From assembly GCA_037349315.1 (NCBI GenBank), contig JBAIAC010000260.1, positions 124,001 to 188,000 on the forward strand: a stretch of 64,000 nucleotides of DNA. Reading direction: 5' to 3'. The stretch is from Chelydra serpentina. Its lineage: Eukaryota; Chordata; Testudines; Chelydridae. Numbering within the stretch: position 1 is the first letter of the stretch; the number at the start of each line of letters is the position of its first letter. The notes under the pieces are model-generated. The model had not been told where the DNA came from, made no database searches, and was given only the letters and a program-made list of their open reading frames with translations. Below, one piece after another: positions 1 to 10,189 of the stretch. Both the position numbers and the translations under genes were made by a program.

Positions 1-240
1 ATCAGAGAAATCGGCCACTGTAATCTCTTCGAAAGTCTCAGCCAGGACGTGGGCAATGTGCTTGCGCAGGTTCATTGGGAGAGCCGCCGTGGTCCTTGTC
101 CCAGTCAGGGTAACGTGTCCGCGCCACTGTGCCGTGAGGGGCGGGGGGACCATTGCTGCACACAGGCAAGCTGCATATGGGCCAGGGCGGAAGCTGCATT
201 GCAGTAGAAGACCCTCCCTTGCTTCCCCTGGACAAGGAAT

Positions 241-702
241 AAAGCTCACATGGGCCCACTGGGTACACCAGTCCATGCTGCTTTTCCCTGCCGGGGAGTG
301 TGAAATAAGGGACTCGTGGCAGGTAAAGCCACTGCTGCCCTTCCAGAAAACAGCCCAGCCCTGCACCCAAAGGGCAGGCTAAAGCCTGGGGTTGAATTAA
401 AGATCTCTAGATCTTCAGTCTAATGCTCTCCTGACTGAGCTACTTCAGCACCGACGGGGGAACTTTCTGGCCTGCAGCTTCTCTGTCTGGGATGTTTCTG
501 TCAGTCCTGGCACACAAGAAGGACGTCATTGCGAGAGGCCCATGAGGGGAAGATGAATTCTTGCTGGCCTCACTCAGCCCTGTGAAGTGTTACCCTGGAC
601 TCAGCTCTCCATTGTTCTGTCTGCTTTGGGGCAGGGACCATAACACGTCCTGCTGCATTCGTTATTTCAAAGGGTGGTTTAGGATTTTCAGTCTCAGACA
701 CG
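241..702 (+). repeat. Direct segmental duplicate of 11023-11486 (tRNA-Phe block)
   Basis: The sequence from 'agctcacatgggcccactgg' through the tRNA-Phe and on to the stretch around 660-700 matches 11023-11486 almost base for base. A more diverged relative, also carrying a tRNA-Phe, lies at about 51610-51830. Confidence 0.85.
377..449 (-). pseudogene. tRNA-Phe(GAA)-like gene, T arm decayed
   Basis: Read on the minus strand, the D arm, the anticodon arm with GAA and a pairing acceptor stem (GCTGAAG with CTTTAGC) are present. The T stem is disrupted (TTTAA opposite CCAGG), so folding and the internal promoter B box are probably lost. About 460 bases of sequence, starting at 241 and including this gene, recur in the same orientation at 11023-11486. 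Confidence 0.75.
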
Positions 703-1014
703 GTGCACAAAGCAGGACTCCACCCTCGGCGTAAACTAAATGAGCCGCCCACAGATTCTGGCAGCCACAAGGAGCCATTTGGTGTGAGAGTCAGACCTGC
801 CCCTGTCCCAGAGGGAGGGGTCGTCTGGGAGGGGACTGGAACACGGACCTTTCGGCTCTTAACACCCAAACTTTCAGTAACTCTATTATCAGTGCCTGGG
901 AGTGTAATTTAAACCACAAAAACAGCCACACTGGGCTAGACCAAAGGTCCATCTAGCTCTGTATCTTCTCTTCTGACAGTAGCCAATACCAGGTGCCCCA
1001 AAAGCCACTTAACA

Positions 1015-1088
1015 AGGCACCACTGCGAGTTGAACCCAGGATCTCATGATTACAAGGCCGGTGCTTTAACCAGCTATGCCATGGTGCC
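1015..1088 (-). pseudogene. tRNA-Thr(TGT)-like, anticodon stem decayed
   Basis: The minus strand has the Thr acceptor GGCACCA paired with TGGTGCC and the anticodon loop CTTGTAA (TGT). Three of five anticodon-stem pairs are broken, and one T-stem pair is mismatched. It belongs to the same family as the intact Thr gene at 9855 and is probably a pseudogene. Confidence 0.7.
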
Positions 1089-1228
1089 TGCCTGTGACTA
1101 ATGGATGGTGTCTTCTCACACCTGACTCCCTGCCAGCCCCCACCTGGGCCTTTGCTTGTATTTGGAGTCTGCAAAGCAGAGGAGCAGGGGAAGGTTTCCT
1201 GGCAAGCTGTGTGTGTGTGAATCCTTGG

Positions 1229-1981
1229 CCAGGTCTGCACTACAACGTTATTTCAGCATCATTATATTGCTCAGGCCTGTGAAAAACACACGACGTTCCC
1301 TCGGTCGCCAGCTTTTGGCTGGTGCACACACGGCAATGCCACGTCTGGCAACAAATCTGCCCTCTCTTGGCGACAAAATAAACCCACCTCGACGAGAGGC
1401 CTGGAGCTTTTTGCAGCAAACTGAGAGTGACAAAGTGTCAGTGTAGACGCTGCTGGTCATTATATCACCAGAACTGGCCTCCGCCAGTATCCCACAATGC
1501 CCGCCGGGAACTCCCTGCCCTGCGTTCCTGCTCCAGAGGCTGGGCCCCTCCCCTCTCATCGCTCCGGGAAGTTCTGACGGCTGAGCCTGCTGCTCTGCTC
1601 CGGCAGCAAGGAGCAAATCACTGCCGGGGGACGCTGCTCCCCCGCACGGCGACCACGGAGCTGGGGGGCGGAAGCTCCTTACAGTGGGGGGGCCACCGGC
1701 ATCCGAACTGTGCTGCCCCCATGACGCCCCTTTCCCCCAAGTACCTGCGCTCACACCTCCCCTTCTCCCTGAGACCCCAACCCTACACCGCCCCTTCTCC
1801 CTGAGGCCCCAACCCTACACCGCCCCGTCTCCCTGAGGCTCCATCCCACCCTGTTCCCCCAAGGCCACAAACACAGAATGCCTCTTCTCGTCAGGCCTCC
1901 GTCCTGTTCCCCCCTCCACTGTTCGTCCTTACGGCTGGTAACCCCCCTGTTCCGGCCCCTGACACAGAGCCAGGCAGGCAG

Positions 1982-2022
<41 letters not shown>

Positions 2023-2565
2023 GGAGAGACACTGCTGTGCAGTGCTGAGCTGAACCAGTGAGAGAAGTGGGGGCTGATGTCAGGGGTGTTTCCCTCCCCT
2101 TCCTTCAGTACTGGGGTGTCCCCCTCCCCCTGCCTGAGGACTGGTTGGTTCCAGCAGCTGTCTGAGCTTAGACACAGTGTGCCAGCACACTCTCTCTTCC
2201 CCAACGCACAGACTGGCTCTCCACACACACACACAGTCACACACTCTCTGCCCTGCCACACACACTGCAGCGGAGAAGCAGCTGGCAATCTAGTAGGCTG
2301 CCCATGGAACAATGGGACAGAGAAACCTGCATCATGTGATGCTGGACCGGCCCATGAGCCATTGCAAACCCCTCCCAAAGCCCCCTGTGGCCAGTTGCAC
2401 AGTGCGATAGCTACCCACAATGCACTGCTCTTTGGGGCGTTTCAAGGGCTGCTGGCGTGGATGGGCTCTGGTGACACAAGCAGCATAGTGTGGACATGCA
2501 ACAGCAGTTTAATTATAACGGTTTAACTAAAGTGGCATAACTCTGTAGTGTAGAGACAGCCTGAG
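1229..2565 (+). mobile_element. Probable non-autonomous DNA transposon (hAT-like), composite
   Basis: The left end has 'ggtctgcactacaacg' and the right end near 2545-2565 reads, on the opposite strand, 'ggctgtctctacactac'. These are diverged inverted ends of the kind seen on vertebrate hAT-type MITEs. The interior holds a (TG)n tract at 1985-2012 and no coding sequence. The right half is duplicated at 21.4-22.1 kb. The exact ends and target duplication are not resolved. Confidence 0.4.
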
Positions 2566-2984
2566 AGTGAGACAAGAGAAGACCACCTAGCCTCTCACTG
2601 GCACCAAGGATGCTCAGAGACTGAAAGTAAACAACCACAAGTTCTGCCGCAGTTGACAGGGTTCGAACCTGAGCAGGGAAACTCCAATGGATTTCTAGTC
2701 CATCACCTTAACCACTCGGCCACAACTACTTGACTGACCCAGAGATCTCATGACACATCTACTTCTGTTCTCACTGAGTGATCATTTCCCATTGTTTGCT
2801 CACACCAGCTTCCACAACACACTCACTGCTGTGCGGTTGTGTAAATGTGTCCATGGCTGAATAGCAGGAATTCCTGCTCATTTCCCTTCTGGCTGGAGCA
2901 TGATGAGAGTGTGTTTGTGGTTAATGACGCTGCTGTAGATTGTTGTCCATTTCCTGCCTTGACAATTCAGACAGTCCCTTTCCC
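1899..2984 (+). repeat. 1.1-kb direct segmental duplication (partner 21437-22479)
   Basis: A nearly collinear copy at 21437-22479 shares the TG repeat, the 'ccccctccccctgcctgagg' segment, a serine tRNA and the flank up to 'cagtccctttcccgt'. The partner ends where a large LTR is inserted at 22480. Confidence 0.9.
2648..2729 (-). tRNA. tRNA-Ser(AGA)
   Basis: An 82-nt type II tRNA with a long variable arm. The acceptor GTAGTTG pairs with CAACTGC with one wobble. The anticodon loop CTAGAAA (AGA) sits in a perfect TGGA/TCCA stem, and the T loop TTCGAAC is canonical. It closely matches vertebrate Ser(AGA) genes and looks foldable. Its duplicate at 22141 carries a TGA anticodon. Confidence 0.88.
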
Positions 2985-3789
2985 GTCATCCCCAGTACAT
3001 CAGTGATTGCAATAGCAGGGGCAGGTTTTCTCTGGGGCACTGAGCTTTGCCAGGGGGTTGGTGGCTCCTTTGTTTCCTCACCCTGGCGTGAACTCAGCTT
3101 TTTATTCCATGCTTGACCTTGCCCCCATCACAAGCGCCGGCTCCGCACTCCCATTGGCCAGTTCCCAGCCAATGGGAGCTGGGATGGGCTTTGCCTGTGG
3201 GTGAGAGCTGTGTGGAGCCACTTGTGCGCCTCCGCCTAGGAACCGGGCTGCCACCGAAGACCCGAAGCGAGTGAAGGACCCGCCACCAAAGTGCCGCCGA
3301 GCAGCTGGGGCACCGGCCGGCGGGGACTTTTTTTAGCTCCGCTCTCACAGTAGCGCCGGAGCAAAAGGCGCCGGGAGCCAAAAAAAGGCGCCGCTTCTGC
3401 TCAGTGGGGGAGCGGCTGCTGCCCCTCTGGCTACGGTCCTGCTGACCTTGATACGTTTCTGGATGGGGATGGGGATGGGACAGCCTACAATGGCATGTGG
3501 CCGATCTGGGATTGCCAGCAGCAAATATCTCCAGGGGCTGGACATGGGACAATAGGTGGGGAGGGCTCCGAGTTACTGCAGAGAATTCTTTCCCTGGTCT
3601 CTGCCCGGTGCCTCTTGTCCGCGTGCTCAGGGTCTAACTGGTCACCACATTTGGGGTTGGGAAGGAGTTTCCCCCAAGGTTAGATTGGCAGAGACCCTGA
3701 GGTGTTTTCACCTTCCTGTGCAGCATGGGGCATGGGCCACTTGCAGGTTTAAACTGATGTAAATGGTGGATTCTCTGTAACTTGACATC

Positions 3790-4495
3790 TTTGACCCATG
3801 ATTTGAGGACGTCAGTAACTCAAGCAGAGATTAGGGATCCATGACAGCAATGGGTGGGATCTTTTGGCCTGCAAGGTTGTCACGGAGTGTGGGGGAGTCT
3901 GGCCCTGCACCCCTCTTCCCCGGATTGACTGGGAGTCTCAGCCAGCCAGTAGAACAGAAGGTTTAGTAGAGATGCCAGGAACACAGCCCAACCAGAGCTT
4001 GTCAGTACATCCAGGACCCCTCAGTCGGGCCCTTCCGGGGGGCAGGGAGCTTAGACCCCAGACTGGGGGCTCTCTGCATTTCACCCCACAGCTCCAAACG
4101 GGGCAGGGAGGCCAGACCCTGTCTGCCTCTCTCCCCTGTTCTCCGGCCAGCTCCAAACTGAATCTATCCAGCCCCTCCTCCCCCTTTGTCTGCTTCCCAG
4201 GCCAGGAGGTCACTTGATCCCTTTGTTCGAACACCTTCAGCTCTCACCTTTGCAGGGGAGGGCCCAGGGCCATCGGTTGCTAAGATACAATGTGTCAGCC
4301 CTTCTCTGTGTCCAGGTCCCTCTGTAACACTCATGCATCCTTGTTCCACCACCTAGAAACTCAAGCACCGCATAGGGAAACCGAGGCACCCACACAGTAC
4401 TCAGGGAAACCTTAACAACAGTCCTAGTTCATCACAAAGGTGCAGGAGGTCGGACCAGATGATCACGCTGGTCCCTTGTGACCTTAAAAGCTCCG
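3790..4495 (+). mobile_element. CR1-like LINE 3' end, split by a solo LTR
   Basis: Sequence ending 'ggatcttttggcctgc' before 3873 continues after the LTR with 'aggaggtcggaccagatgat' and 'ggtcccttgtgacctt', a typical CR1 3' tail. The LTR at 3878-4436 is nested inside it, with the 5-bp duplication AAGGT at each side. Confidence 0.6.
3878..4436 (-). mobile_element. Solo LTR, family A (559 bp), TSD AAGGT
   Basis: Read on the minus strand it starts TGTGATGAACTAG and ends CTCCGTGACA, giving TG...CA termini. The perfect 5-bp target duplication AAGGT is at 3873-3877 and 4437-4441. Close relatives are at 8348-8912 and 48383-48922. There is no internal coding region, so it is a solo LTR left by recombination. 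The 5-bp TSD fits gypsy-type or retroviral integrases. Confidence 0.88.
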
Positions 4496-4555
4496 AGTCT
4501 AACAGGGAGAGGGAAGTAAAGGAAACATTAAAAAATATAAGCCAAACATTGTAAT

Positions 4556-4992
4556 ACGAGGGTGACTCCAACAGCTCACTGGATAGCCCCGCCCCTTTCT
4601 TCCTCCACGGGGTGTGTAGTGACCTGCTGGGATTTGGGACATTAATTCTCTCATTCTATTCAGCCTCCTTGCCCGCCCCATTGTGTGCAGCGCCCAGGGG
4701 CTGGGCCTGTGTGAGGTGAGGAGGGGGAACTTCCCCACTCTCGTACTGTCCTGCCTGGCAAAAAACCATTTCCCTGGAAACCCCTCCCCCACCCCATCTT
4801 ATGGGGAAATTGGATTCGCTTGAGATCGTTTCACTTAAAGTCACAATTTTCAGGAACAGAAACACAACGTTAAGGGAGGAGTCACCGTACAAGGGTGACT
4901 CCAACAGCTCACTGGATAGCCCCGCCCCTTTCTTCCTCCACGGGGTGTGTAGTGACCTGCTGGGAGTTGGGACATTAATTCTCTCATTCCAT
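4556..4992 (+). repeat. Short direct duplication (about 105 bp, two copies)
   Basis: The segment with 'ggatagccccgcccctttct' and 'cattaattctctcattc' occurs at about 4558-4663 and again at about 4890-4992, with about five differences. The intervening 230 bases are single copy. Confidence 0.85.
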
Positions 4993-5055
4993 TGATAAAC
5001 TGATACAACATCCCTGAAATTAAACCAGTTCCCAGCCAGGAAAACCTCACACCCC

Positions 5056-5126
5056 TGCATTGGCTGGGACTCGAACCCAGGTCAACTGCTCAAGGGCAGC
5101 TCTGCTCACCGCTACACCACCAATGC
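5056..5126 (-). pseudogene. tRNA-Gly-like with shortened anticodon loop
   Basis: The minus-strand acceptor GCATTGG pairs perfectly with CCAATGC. The D arm and the T arm (TTCGAGT loop) match vertebrate Gly(TCC) genes. The anticodon loop has six bases (CCTTGA) instead of seven, so no normal Gly anticodon is presented. It is either a pseudogene with a one-base deletion or a non-standard product. Confidence 0.7.
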
Positions 5127-6738
5127 ACCTGATGACGATATTTCTCCTATGTGCCTCAGAAGGAAGGAGACAGCGCCTTTTAAAGTGCATTTTGGGTTGG
5201 TTCCTGCTACGCAGAGAACGGTTGTTTCTGCTGATTCCAGTCCTTGGGCTCTGCCCAGTCAAGGAAGGATTCAGGCTGTCACTCAAGGGAAGACGGGAGA
5301 TGATTTTTTTGACGGCTGCCTCGTCTTAAGGGTGTTTGTCGGTCACCTTCTAATCTAGTGGGTGCTGGGTAGACGCAGGCAGCCCCCGCTCCTGGGTCTC
5401 TCCCGAGGAAATAAAGTTCGTACACAAAATCCCTAAGCTTTTCACCGAACGAAGGGAAAGGAAATGGCCACAAGAAGGCGCTAGGACATAAGGAAGGTCA
5501 CACAACCCCATTCTTAGGGGGAGCCATTGTGTTGTGTCAAGGTCCAGAATTGTTGGTCAAGATCTAGTCAAGATCCAGACTCCAGAGAAAATAATACCAA
5601 AAGTAACAATCATGATAATAAGTAAATACAAAGATTTTGGGGCCCATTCAAAAGCTATTTTGCCCCCTCTTTGCCTATTGATTACCCCACATTGACTGAG
5701 AGGGGATTGATCTCCACTCTTTTGTGTTTGAAGAGATGGTTAGTTTTACCCTTGGTAAACTCCCAGGCTAAACAAGTCATGTTATCGATGGTGACACTAG
5801 GATTGAAGGATTATATCAGAGTATAAAAAATTGTAAATAAAGATGTAACCTGAAGTTGAGCTTTCTGTTGTCTCGTGGAAATGCCCCTGGGATCCCCGCA
5901 CTCCCCAGCAGGAGCGAAGGGAGAAAGCCCCAGCACTGCACTGAGCTCCAGGCTGGTTCATCGGGCCTGGGGGGAAATTGACTTCTCAGCTGCTGAGCAG
6001 GGAGCCAGGGCACTTCTCTGGGAATGAGGGTTCCCAGCCTGACCCAGCTGCTTCATTGCCCCCTGGAGCCCTGCCGGCTGAGACTGTCCCTGAGGCCAGG
6101 CAGCGGCTCAGTGAGCTTTCCTGGGGTCGCTGGCAGGGCAGGAATATCCCACGCTAAGGGCCTGAGTCCAGCCATGGGGAAAGGCAGCAGCTTTGCTCCC
6201 CCCTTCAGCTGCCCGGCTCTAAGCAATTTGTCCTGAACTGACACTCTCAGAAGTGTCCCAACAAAGGCAGCATCGTTACAGCTGCACAAAGCTCTTGGCT
6301 GCCTCATGCCTCCTCAGGGGAGTGCGGCCATGCTGCCCACGCCCGAGTCACGTCCGCAGCCTGGCCCGCCCCGGCTGGCGGTGCGCAGAGCCACGCGAGT
6401 CAATGGCAGGTGGAGTCGGGAGCCTCGGCTCTTTCCCCCGACAGCCCCACGGAGCTGCCGAGCGTCCCGAGAGCCTCCCGCGTGTTCTCCCGCAGCAGCC
6501 GCCTGCCGGTGTGGGTGGGAAAAGGGGACAAGGACGCGCTGCTGCCTCAGGCCGGGACGGGAGCCCTCCCCACGCACAGGCCTGTCTCTTGCCTTCAGCC
6601 CAGGCAGCCAGAGGGGCCGGGGAGCTCCCTGGCAGTCCCACACCTCAGCCACCTCTTGCCTCATGGCCTCGGCTCTCGGCGCTCTGCTGGTCGCCCCCTC
6701 GCTTGCAGGCCCAGAGCAAAAAGAAACAAGCACCTGCC

Positions 6739-6810
6739 TAGCAGAGGATGGTTTCGATCCATCGACCTCTGGGTTATGGGCCCAGCACGCTGCCGCTGCG
6801 CCACTCTGCT
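6739..6810 (-). tRNA. Initiator tRNA-Met(CAT)
   Basis: A 72-nt gene that matches the vertebrate initiator tRNA apart from one D-loop base. It has the A1:T72 pair, a GGG/CCC-rich anticodon stem around CAT, and the initiator-specific T arm GATCGAAAC lacking TTC. A T5 run on the transcribed strand about 15 nt downstream (6718-6724) can act as the Pol III terminator. It is probably functional. Confidence 0.93.
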
Positions 6811-6912
6811 GGGTCTCTGCCTCCAGCACCCAGCACCCAGCCTCCAGCATCCACACTAGCGCCTTGTGAGTGCTGGCAGGCAGAGACACAGGCTGCTAGG
6901 CAACAAACTCGT

Positions 6913-6986
6913 GTCTCTGTGGCGCAATGGGTCAGCGCGTTTGGCTGTTAACTGGAAGGCTGGTGGCTCGAGCCCACCCAGAGACA
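6913..6986 (+). tRNA. tRNA-Asn(GTT)
   Basis: A 74-nt gene. The acceptor GTCTCTG pairs with CAGAGAC, the anticodon loop is CTGTTAA (GTT), and the anticodon stem closes mostly through wobble pairs. The T loop starts CTC instead of TTC, which weakens the B box. It lies 103 bp from the divergent initiator Met gene. Intact fold, but activity is uncertain. Confidence 0.85.
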
Positions 6987-7080
6987 GCGATAACCCCGTG
7001 TTCCTCAAGACCTGCTGAGAGCCTCAAAGGCCCCCTTTTCGCTCCCTCAGAAGCGTCCCTCTTGGCCTCAGTGGTTGCAG

Positions 7081-7320
7081 CGAGGCCCGAAGAGTAACCA
7101 GGTGGGGCAGACCCAGGGGGAGGCTGTGGGCTGCTGGTCGGTCGTTGAGATCAGAGCTCTAGATCAAAGCTGCACAGCGACCTGACACCCAGGGTTACAA
7201 GGCCGACATAGCGACCCCGTTACCGGCCTCGTGAACCCCAAACCCTAGTTACTCTGGGCACTTAGGAGTCTCTGTCCCTTAATCACTTCTGGGAGCTCCC
7301 CAGCAGGCTGCGGGCGTCAG
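7081..7320 (+). repeat. Duplicated spacer (partner 43727-43950)
   Basis: The block with 'agtaaccaggtggggcagac' and 'agagctctagatcaaagct' recurs in the same orientation at about 43727-43950, between other iMet/Asn copies. No gene is seen in it. Confidence 0.8.
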
Positions 7321-7410
7321 CCGCCTCCTGCCTCACAGGTGAGACTCTTGGCGCTGTGCAAGCCGCCCCCTCGCTTGCAGGCCCAGGGTAGGAAGCGGGA
7401 GGCCCGGTGC

Positions 7411-7470
7411 TCGCAGACGAGGGTTTGATTAATCCACCTCTGTGTTATGGGCACAGCACAGTTCCCCTGT
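7411..7470 (-). pseudogene. Decayed initiator tRNA-Met fragment
   Basis: The minus strand retains the anticodon arm (CCCATAA) and a degenerate T arm. The 5' half is missing, replaced by sequence matching the usual downstream flank. This is a relic of a further iMet copy between 6739 and 14660. Confidence 0.55.
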
Positions 7471-7579
7471 GTTTCTTCAGCCCAGGCAGCCAGCGGTGCC
7501 GGGGAAATCCCTGGCGGTCTGACACCTCAGCCACCTCTTGCCTCATTTCAGGCTCCCCAGCAGGAAAAGACAGTGGGGG

Positions 7580-8130
7580 CTTGTGCCCACCTGGGCTTTC
7601 CTTCTTCTCTTGCTCTTTCTCAGCAAGGGGAAGGAAAAGAAGCTCTCCTTCAAGCTGCAGTCACAAGGGCAAGAGAATGTCGACTTCCTGAGCTCCGGAT
7701 CCAGACCTTTGCTCTACCCGTTGATCTCTCGAAGGGCTGCTGCCACTTTCTCCAGGTTCACCCATCGGTGTGTGCCAGGGAGAGCGACAGCCAAGTGGAT
7801 GGGATTTGAAGGGAGGGGCAGAGCCCTGTTGCAGAGTTTCTGTAGTGTGTTTAGCACGTTTGCCTAACACGCAAAGGGCCCCTGGTTTGAAGCCAGGCAG
7901 AAATATGATGGGTTACCTCTTCCCCGTTCTCCTAGCTGTCCAGCAAGGCACTCCCCCTTCTGCCACCGGCCTGTCCCTGGGATAACCCCAACCCCTGCAG
8001 GACAGAGGGTGGTGAGATGAGCTGAGAAAGCGCCTTGGCATCAGCCAGGGAAAACTGAAGGATCTCGGCCAGTCACCTCTTGGAGCCTTGTGGCTTGGCC
8101 TCCTCTGCCCTTGGAGGTTGGCCCATGGAA
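7580..8130 (+). repeat. Val-tRNA duplication block (partner 14880-15232)
   Basis: It shares 'gctctttctcagcaagggga', 'ctagctgtccagcaaggcac' and 'tcggccagtcacctcttgga' with 14880-15232, where the tRNA-Val is truncated. Confidence 0.85.
7836..7905 (+). tRNA. tRNA-Val(AAC), short D loop
   Basis: A 70-nt gene. The acceptor GTTTCTG pairs with CAGAAAT with one terminal wobble. The anticodon stem TTTGC/GCAAA around CTAACAC (AAC) and the T stem CCTGG/CCAGG are perfect. The D loop is about three bases shorter than in canonical Val(AAC) and the T loop reads TTTGAAG, so activity is uncertain. Confidence 0.75.
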
Positions 8131-8316
8131 GTGCGGTTGGCTGGGCCTGTACCTGCTTCCCAGGGGTGGCTACTTGCAGGAGGGAGGAGCAGGAGGAACC
8201 CTGCGGATGGGCTGTGGCCATGGAGAAAAAGAGGAAGGGCTCCTGGGACTTTTTTTTGCTTCTCTTTTACCTGCTTGTTTGCTCTGGTGGTGGAAGGGGG
8301 CAACTGCACTCACTGA

Positions 8317-8952
8317 ACTGGGCTCGCTCAGTCAGTAGACCATCAAGTGTGACGAACTAGGACTGTAGTTAAGGTTTCCCTGAGTACTGTGTGGGTGCCT
8401 CAGTTTCCCCTATGCGGTGCTTGAGTATCTAGGTGGTGGGACAACGGTGCATGATTGTTACAAAGCCCTAGAAGGCAGAGGCCTGGACACAGAGAAGGGC
8501 TCTGTCTCCTGGCAACAGATGGCCCGGCCCCTCCCCCGGCAAAGGTGAGAGCTGAAGGTGTGAGAACAAAGGGATCAGGTGACCTCCTGGCCCGGGAAGC
8601 AGACAAAGGCGGAGGAGGGGCTAGAGAGTGGAAGTTTAAAACTGGCCGGGGAAGAGGGAGAGAGGCAGACAGGGTCTGGCCTCCCTGCCCCGGTTGGAGC
8701 TGTGGGGCGAAATGCAGGGAGCCCCAGGCTGGGGTCTAAGCTCCCTGCCCCCCGGAAGGACCCGACTGAGGGGTCCTGGATGTACTGACAAGCTCTGGTT
8801 GGACTGTGTTCCTGGCATCTCTACTAAACCTTCTGTTCTACTGACTGGCTGAGACTCCCAGTGAATCCGGGGAAGAGGGGTGCAGGGCCGGACTCCCCTA
8901 TACTCCGTGACATCAAGCTCTTAATCGAGGGTTCAAGCCCCATGTCTGGGCA
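8317..8952 (+). pseudogene. tRNA-Lys(CTT)-like gene split by a solo LTR
   Basis: The 5' part (8317-8347: GCTCAGTC D arm, then CATCAAG) and the 3' part (from 8913: CTCTTAATC, then a T arm) are separated by the LTR at 8348-8912. The TSD TCAAG lies inside the anticodon arm. The uninterrupted paralogue at 52265-52336 reads CATCAAGCTCTTAATC straight through. About eight bases around the variable region are also missing, so the gene had decayed. Confidence 0.8.
8348..8912 (+). mobile_element. Solo LTR, family A (565 bp), TSD TCAAG
   Basis: It starts TGTGACGAACTAG and ends CTCCGTGACA. The 5-bp TSD TCAAG is at 8343-8347 and 8913-8917. It is close to the reverse complement of 3878-4436 and 48383-48922. 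It interrupts a tRNA-Lys gene, and the related locus at 52.3 kb preserves the empty site. Confidence 0.92.
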
Positions 8953-9404
8953 CTCAGCTTTTTATGTTCCCTTGTGTGCCAGGAGCCAAATGATTCCTGG
9001 TGGTGTCCAGAGCCACCCCCGGGTTCCCAGAAGCCCTGGCCATTTCCTGGACAGGCCCCTTGCTCCTGCTGAGTCCTTAGGAGTCAGGAGAGAGGCTCAC
9101 ACCCACAGGAGCAGGCCCAGACAGCGCAGTCTGGGGCTGGTAGGAAGCGCTGTGGGGCCAGGCGCTCTGCCCCTCTCCCCATTCCACCCCTTCCCCAAAT
9201 CCCCACCCCCACCGTAATGTGACTGGGGATGGCATTCTCCTCTTTTTTGTATTTCCAGTGGCATTTCTGTCTGTGATTTTGTTTTTCTTTGTCGAACGGT
9301 GTTTTCTCCTGGATCCATTATTTAACTAGAAAAAGAAGAAGGCCTCAGGGTGCCAGATGGAGGAACAGGCTGGGGCTAGGGCTGCTAAGGGAGCCAGAGT
9401 AGCA

Positions 9405-9745
9405 AGTTTTCTGTATTGTTTCCCGCCCTCTTTTTCTTGACTAGTTTCTCTTCTGCACCAAATTTGCCCTTTTCGCATGTGAGCCTGGCTAGGACAGTTG
9501 GTCGAGCATCAGACTTTTAATGTGAGCGTCCAGGTCGGGTGTAAAAAGCATCATATTCTCCAAAAGGCAGTTCTTCAGTATCTTCCCTCACACTACTTCT
9601 TTCCTTTCAGGACTTGGGCTTTCCTAGGAAGGGCCATTTTCTGCCTGTGACTAACGGGGTAACTTTCTCACATGCCCACTGGCCTCACAGTCCGGAGGAA
9701 GGAAGGCTTCTGGGTCTGGGTTTTCTGTGCGCAGAGAGCCAGACA
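9405..9745 (+). repeat. Inverted duplicate of 18110-18450 (tRNA-Lys block)
   Basis: The tRNA-Lys remnant and its 3' flank ('gacttgggctttcctaggaa', 'cctcacagtccggaggaag') match the reverse complement of 18110-18450. Confidence 0.8.
9483..9541 (+). pseudogene. tRNA-Lys(TTT)-like, 3' end lost
   Basis: It begins GCCTGGCTAG, keeps the anticodon arm CAGACTTTTAATGTG (TTT) and then breaks off in the T arm ('gtccaggtcgggtg'), with no acceptor 3' strand. The inverted duplicate at 18320-18392 retains the whole T arm. Confidence 0.75.
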
Positions 9746-9854
9746 CCTGAAGGTCTGCAAGTCTGGAGGGAAATGGGGAACGTCTGTACTTTGGAATAGG
9801 CAGGTCTTGTCTTGGGCCATCAAATGGAGCAGCTGCAAGGGTTTGCTTGCGGCA

Positions 9855-9928
9855 GGCACCATGGTTTAGCTGGCTAAAGCACCTGTCTAGTAAACAGGAG
9901 ATCCTGGGTTCAACTCCCAGTGGTGCCT
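9855..9928 (+). tRNA. tRNA-Thr(AGT)
   Basis: A 74-nt gene with perfect stems: acceptor GGCACCA/TGGTGCC, anticodon CCTGT/ACAGG around CTAGTAA (AGT), and T stem CTGGG/CCCAG with loop TTCAACT. A T4 Pol III terminator lies at 9937-9940. This is one of the two best-preserved tRNA genes here. Confidence 0.95.
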
Positions 9929-10189
9929 TGTAGAACTTTTGTCTCCTCTCATCACATTTCCCTGTGTCTTTCAAGGAAACAGAAGAGGCCTCCCTTGGCA
10001 ATCCAAGTAACTGCTTGCTAAGGAAAAGGCTTCTTTGAAGAGGAGCATTAGAAACAATCAAATCATGAGCCTGGAGCTGATGAAGAGGCGGCTGTGACCA
10101 GCATTGGCAAGGCGGTGGCTGCGACTGCAATTGCTGCAACGCGAGAGCCTGTGCCACACGTCCTTGTGATTCGCTGGGGATGTCTGCTG

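Larger units (their letters stand above)
6218..6990 (+). repeat. iMet-Asn duplication module, copy 1
   Basis: This block has 'gctctaagcaatttgtcctg' at its left, 'cagcatcgttacagctgcac', then initiator Met (minus) and Asn (plus). Related blocks are at 14400-14830 (iMet only), 39280-39840 (inverted), 43720-45060 and 55765-56386. The copies differ by indels and retroelement insertions. Confidence 0.85.

Noticed and set aside
6253..6889. Overlapping frames of 150-190 residues around the initiator tRNA at 6.7 kb
   Set aside because: They overlap in several phases on both strands, run through tRNA genes and recur in the duplicated blocks. No domain is visible.
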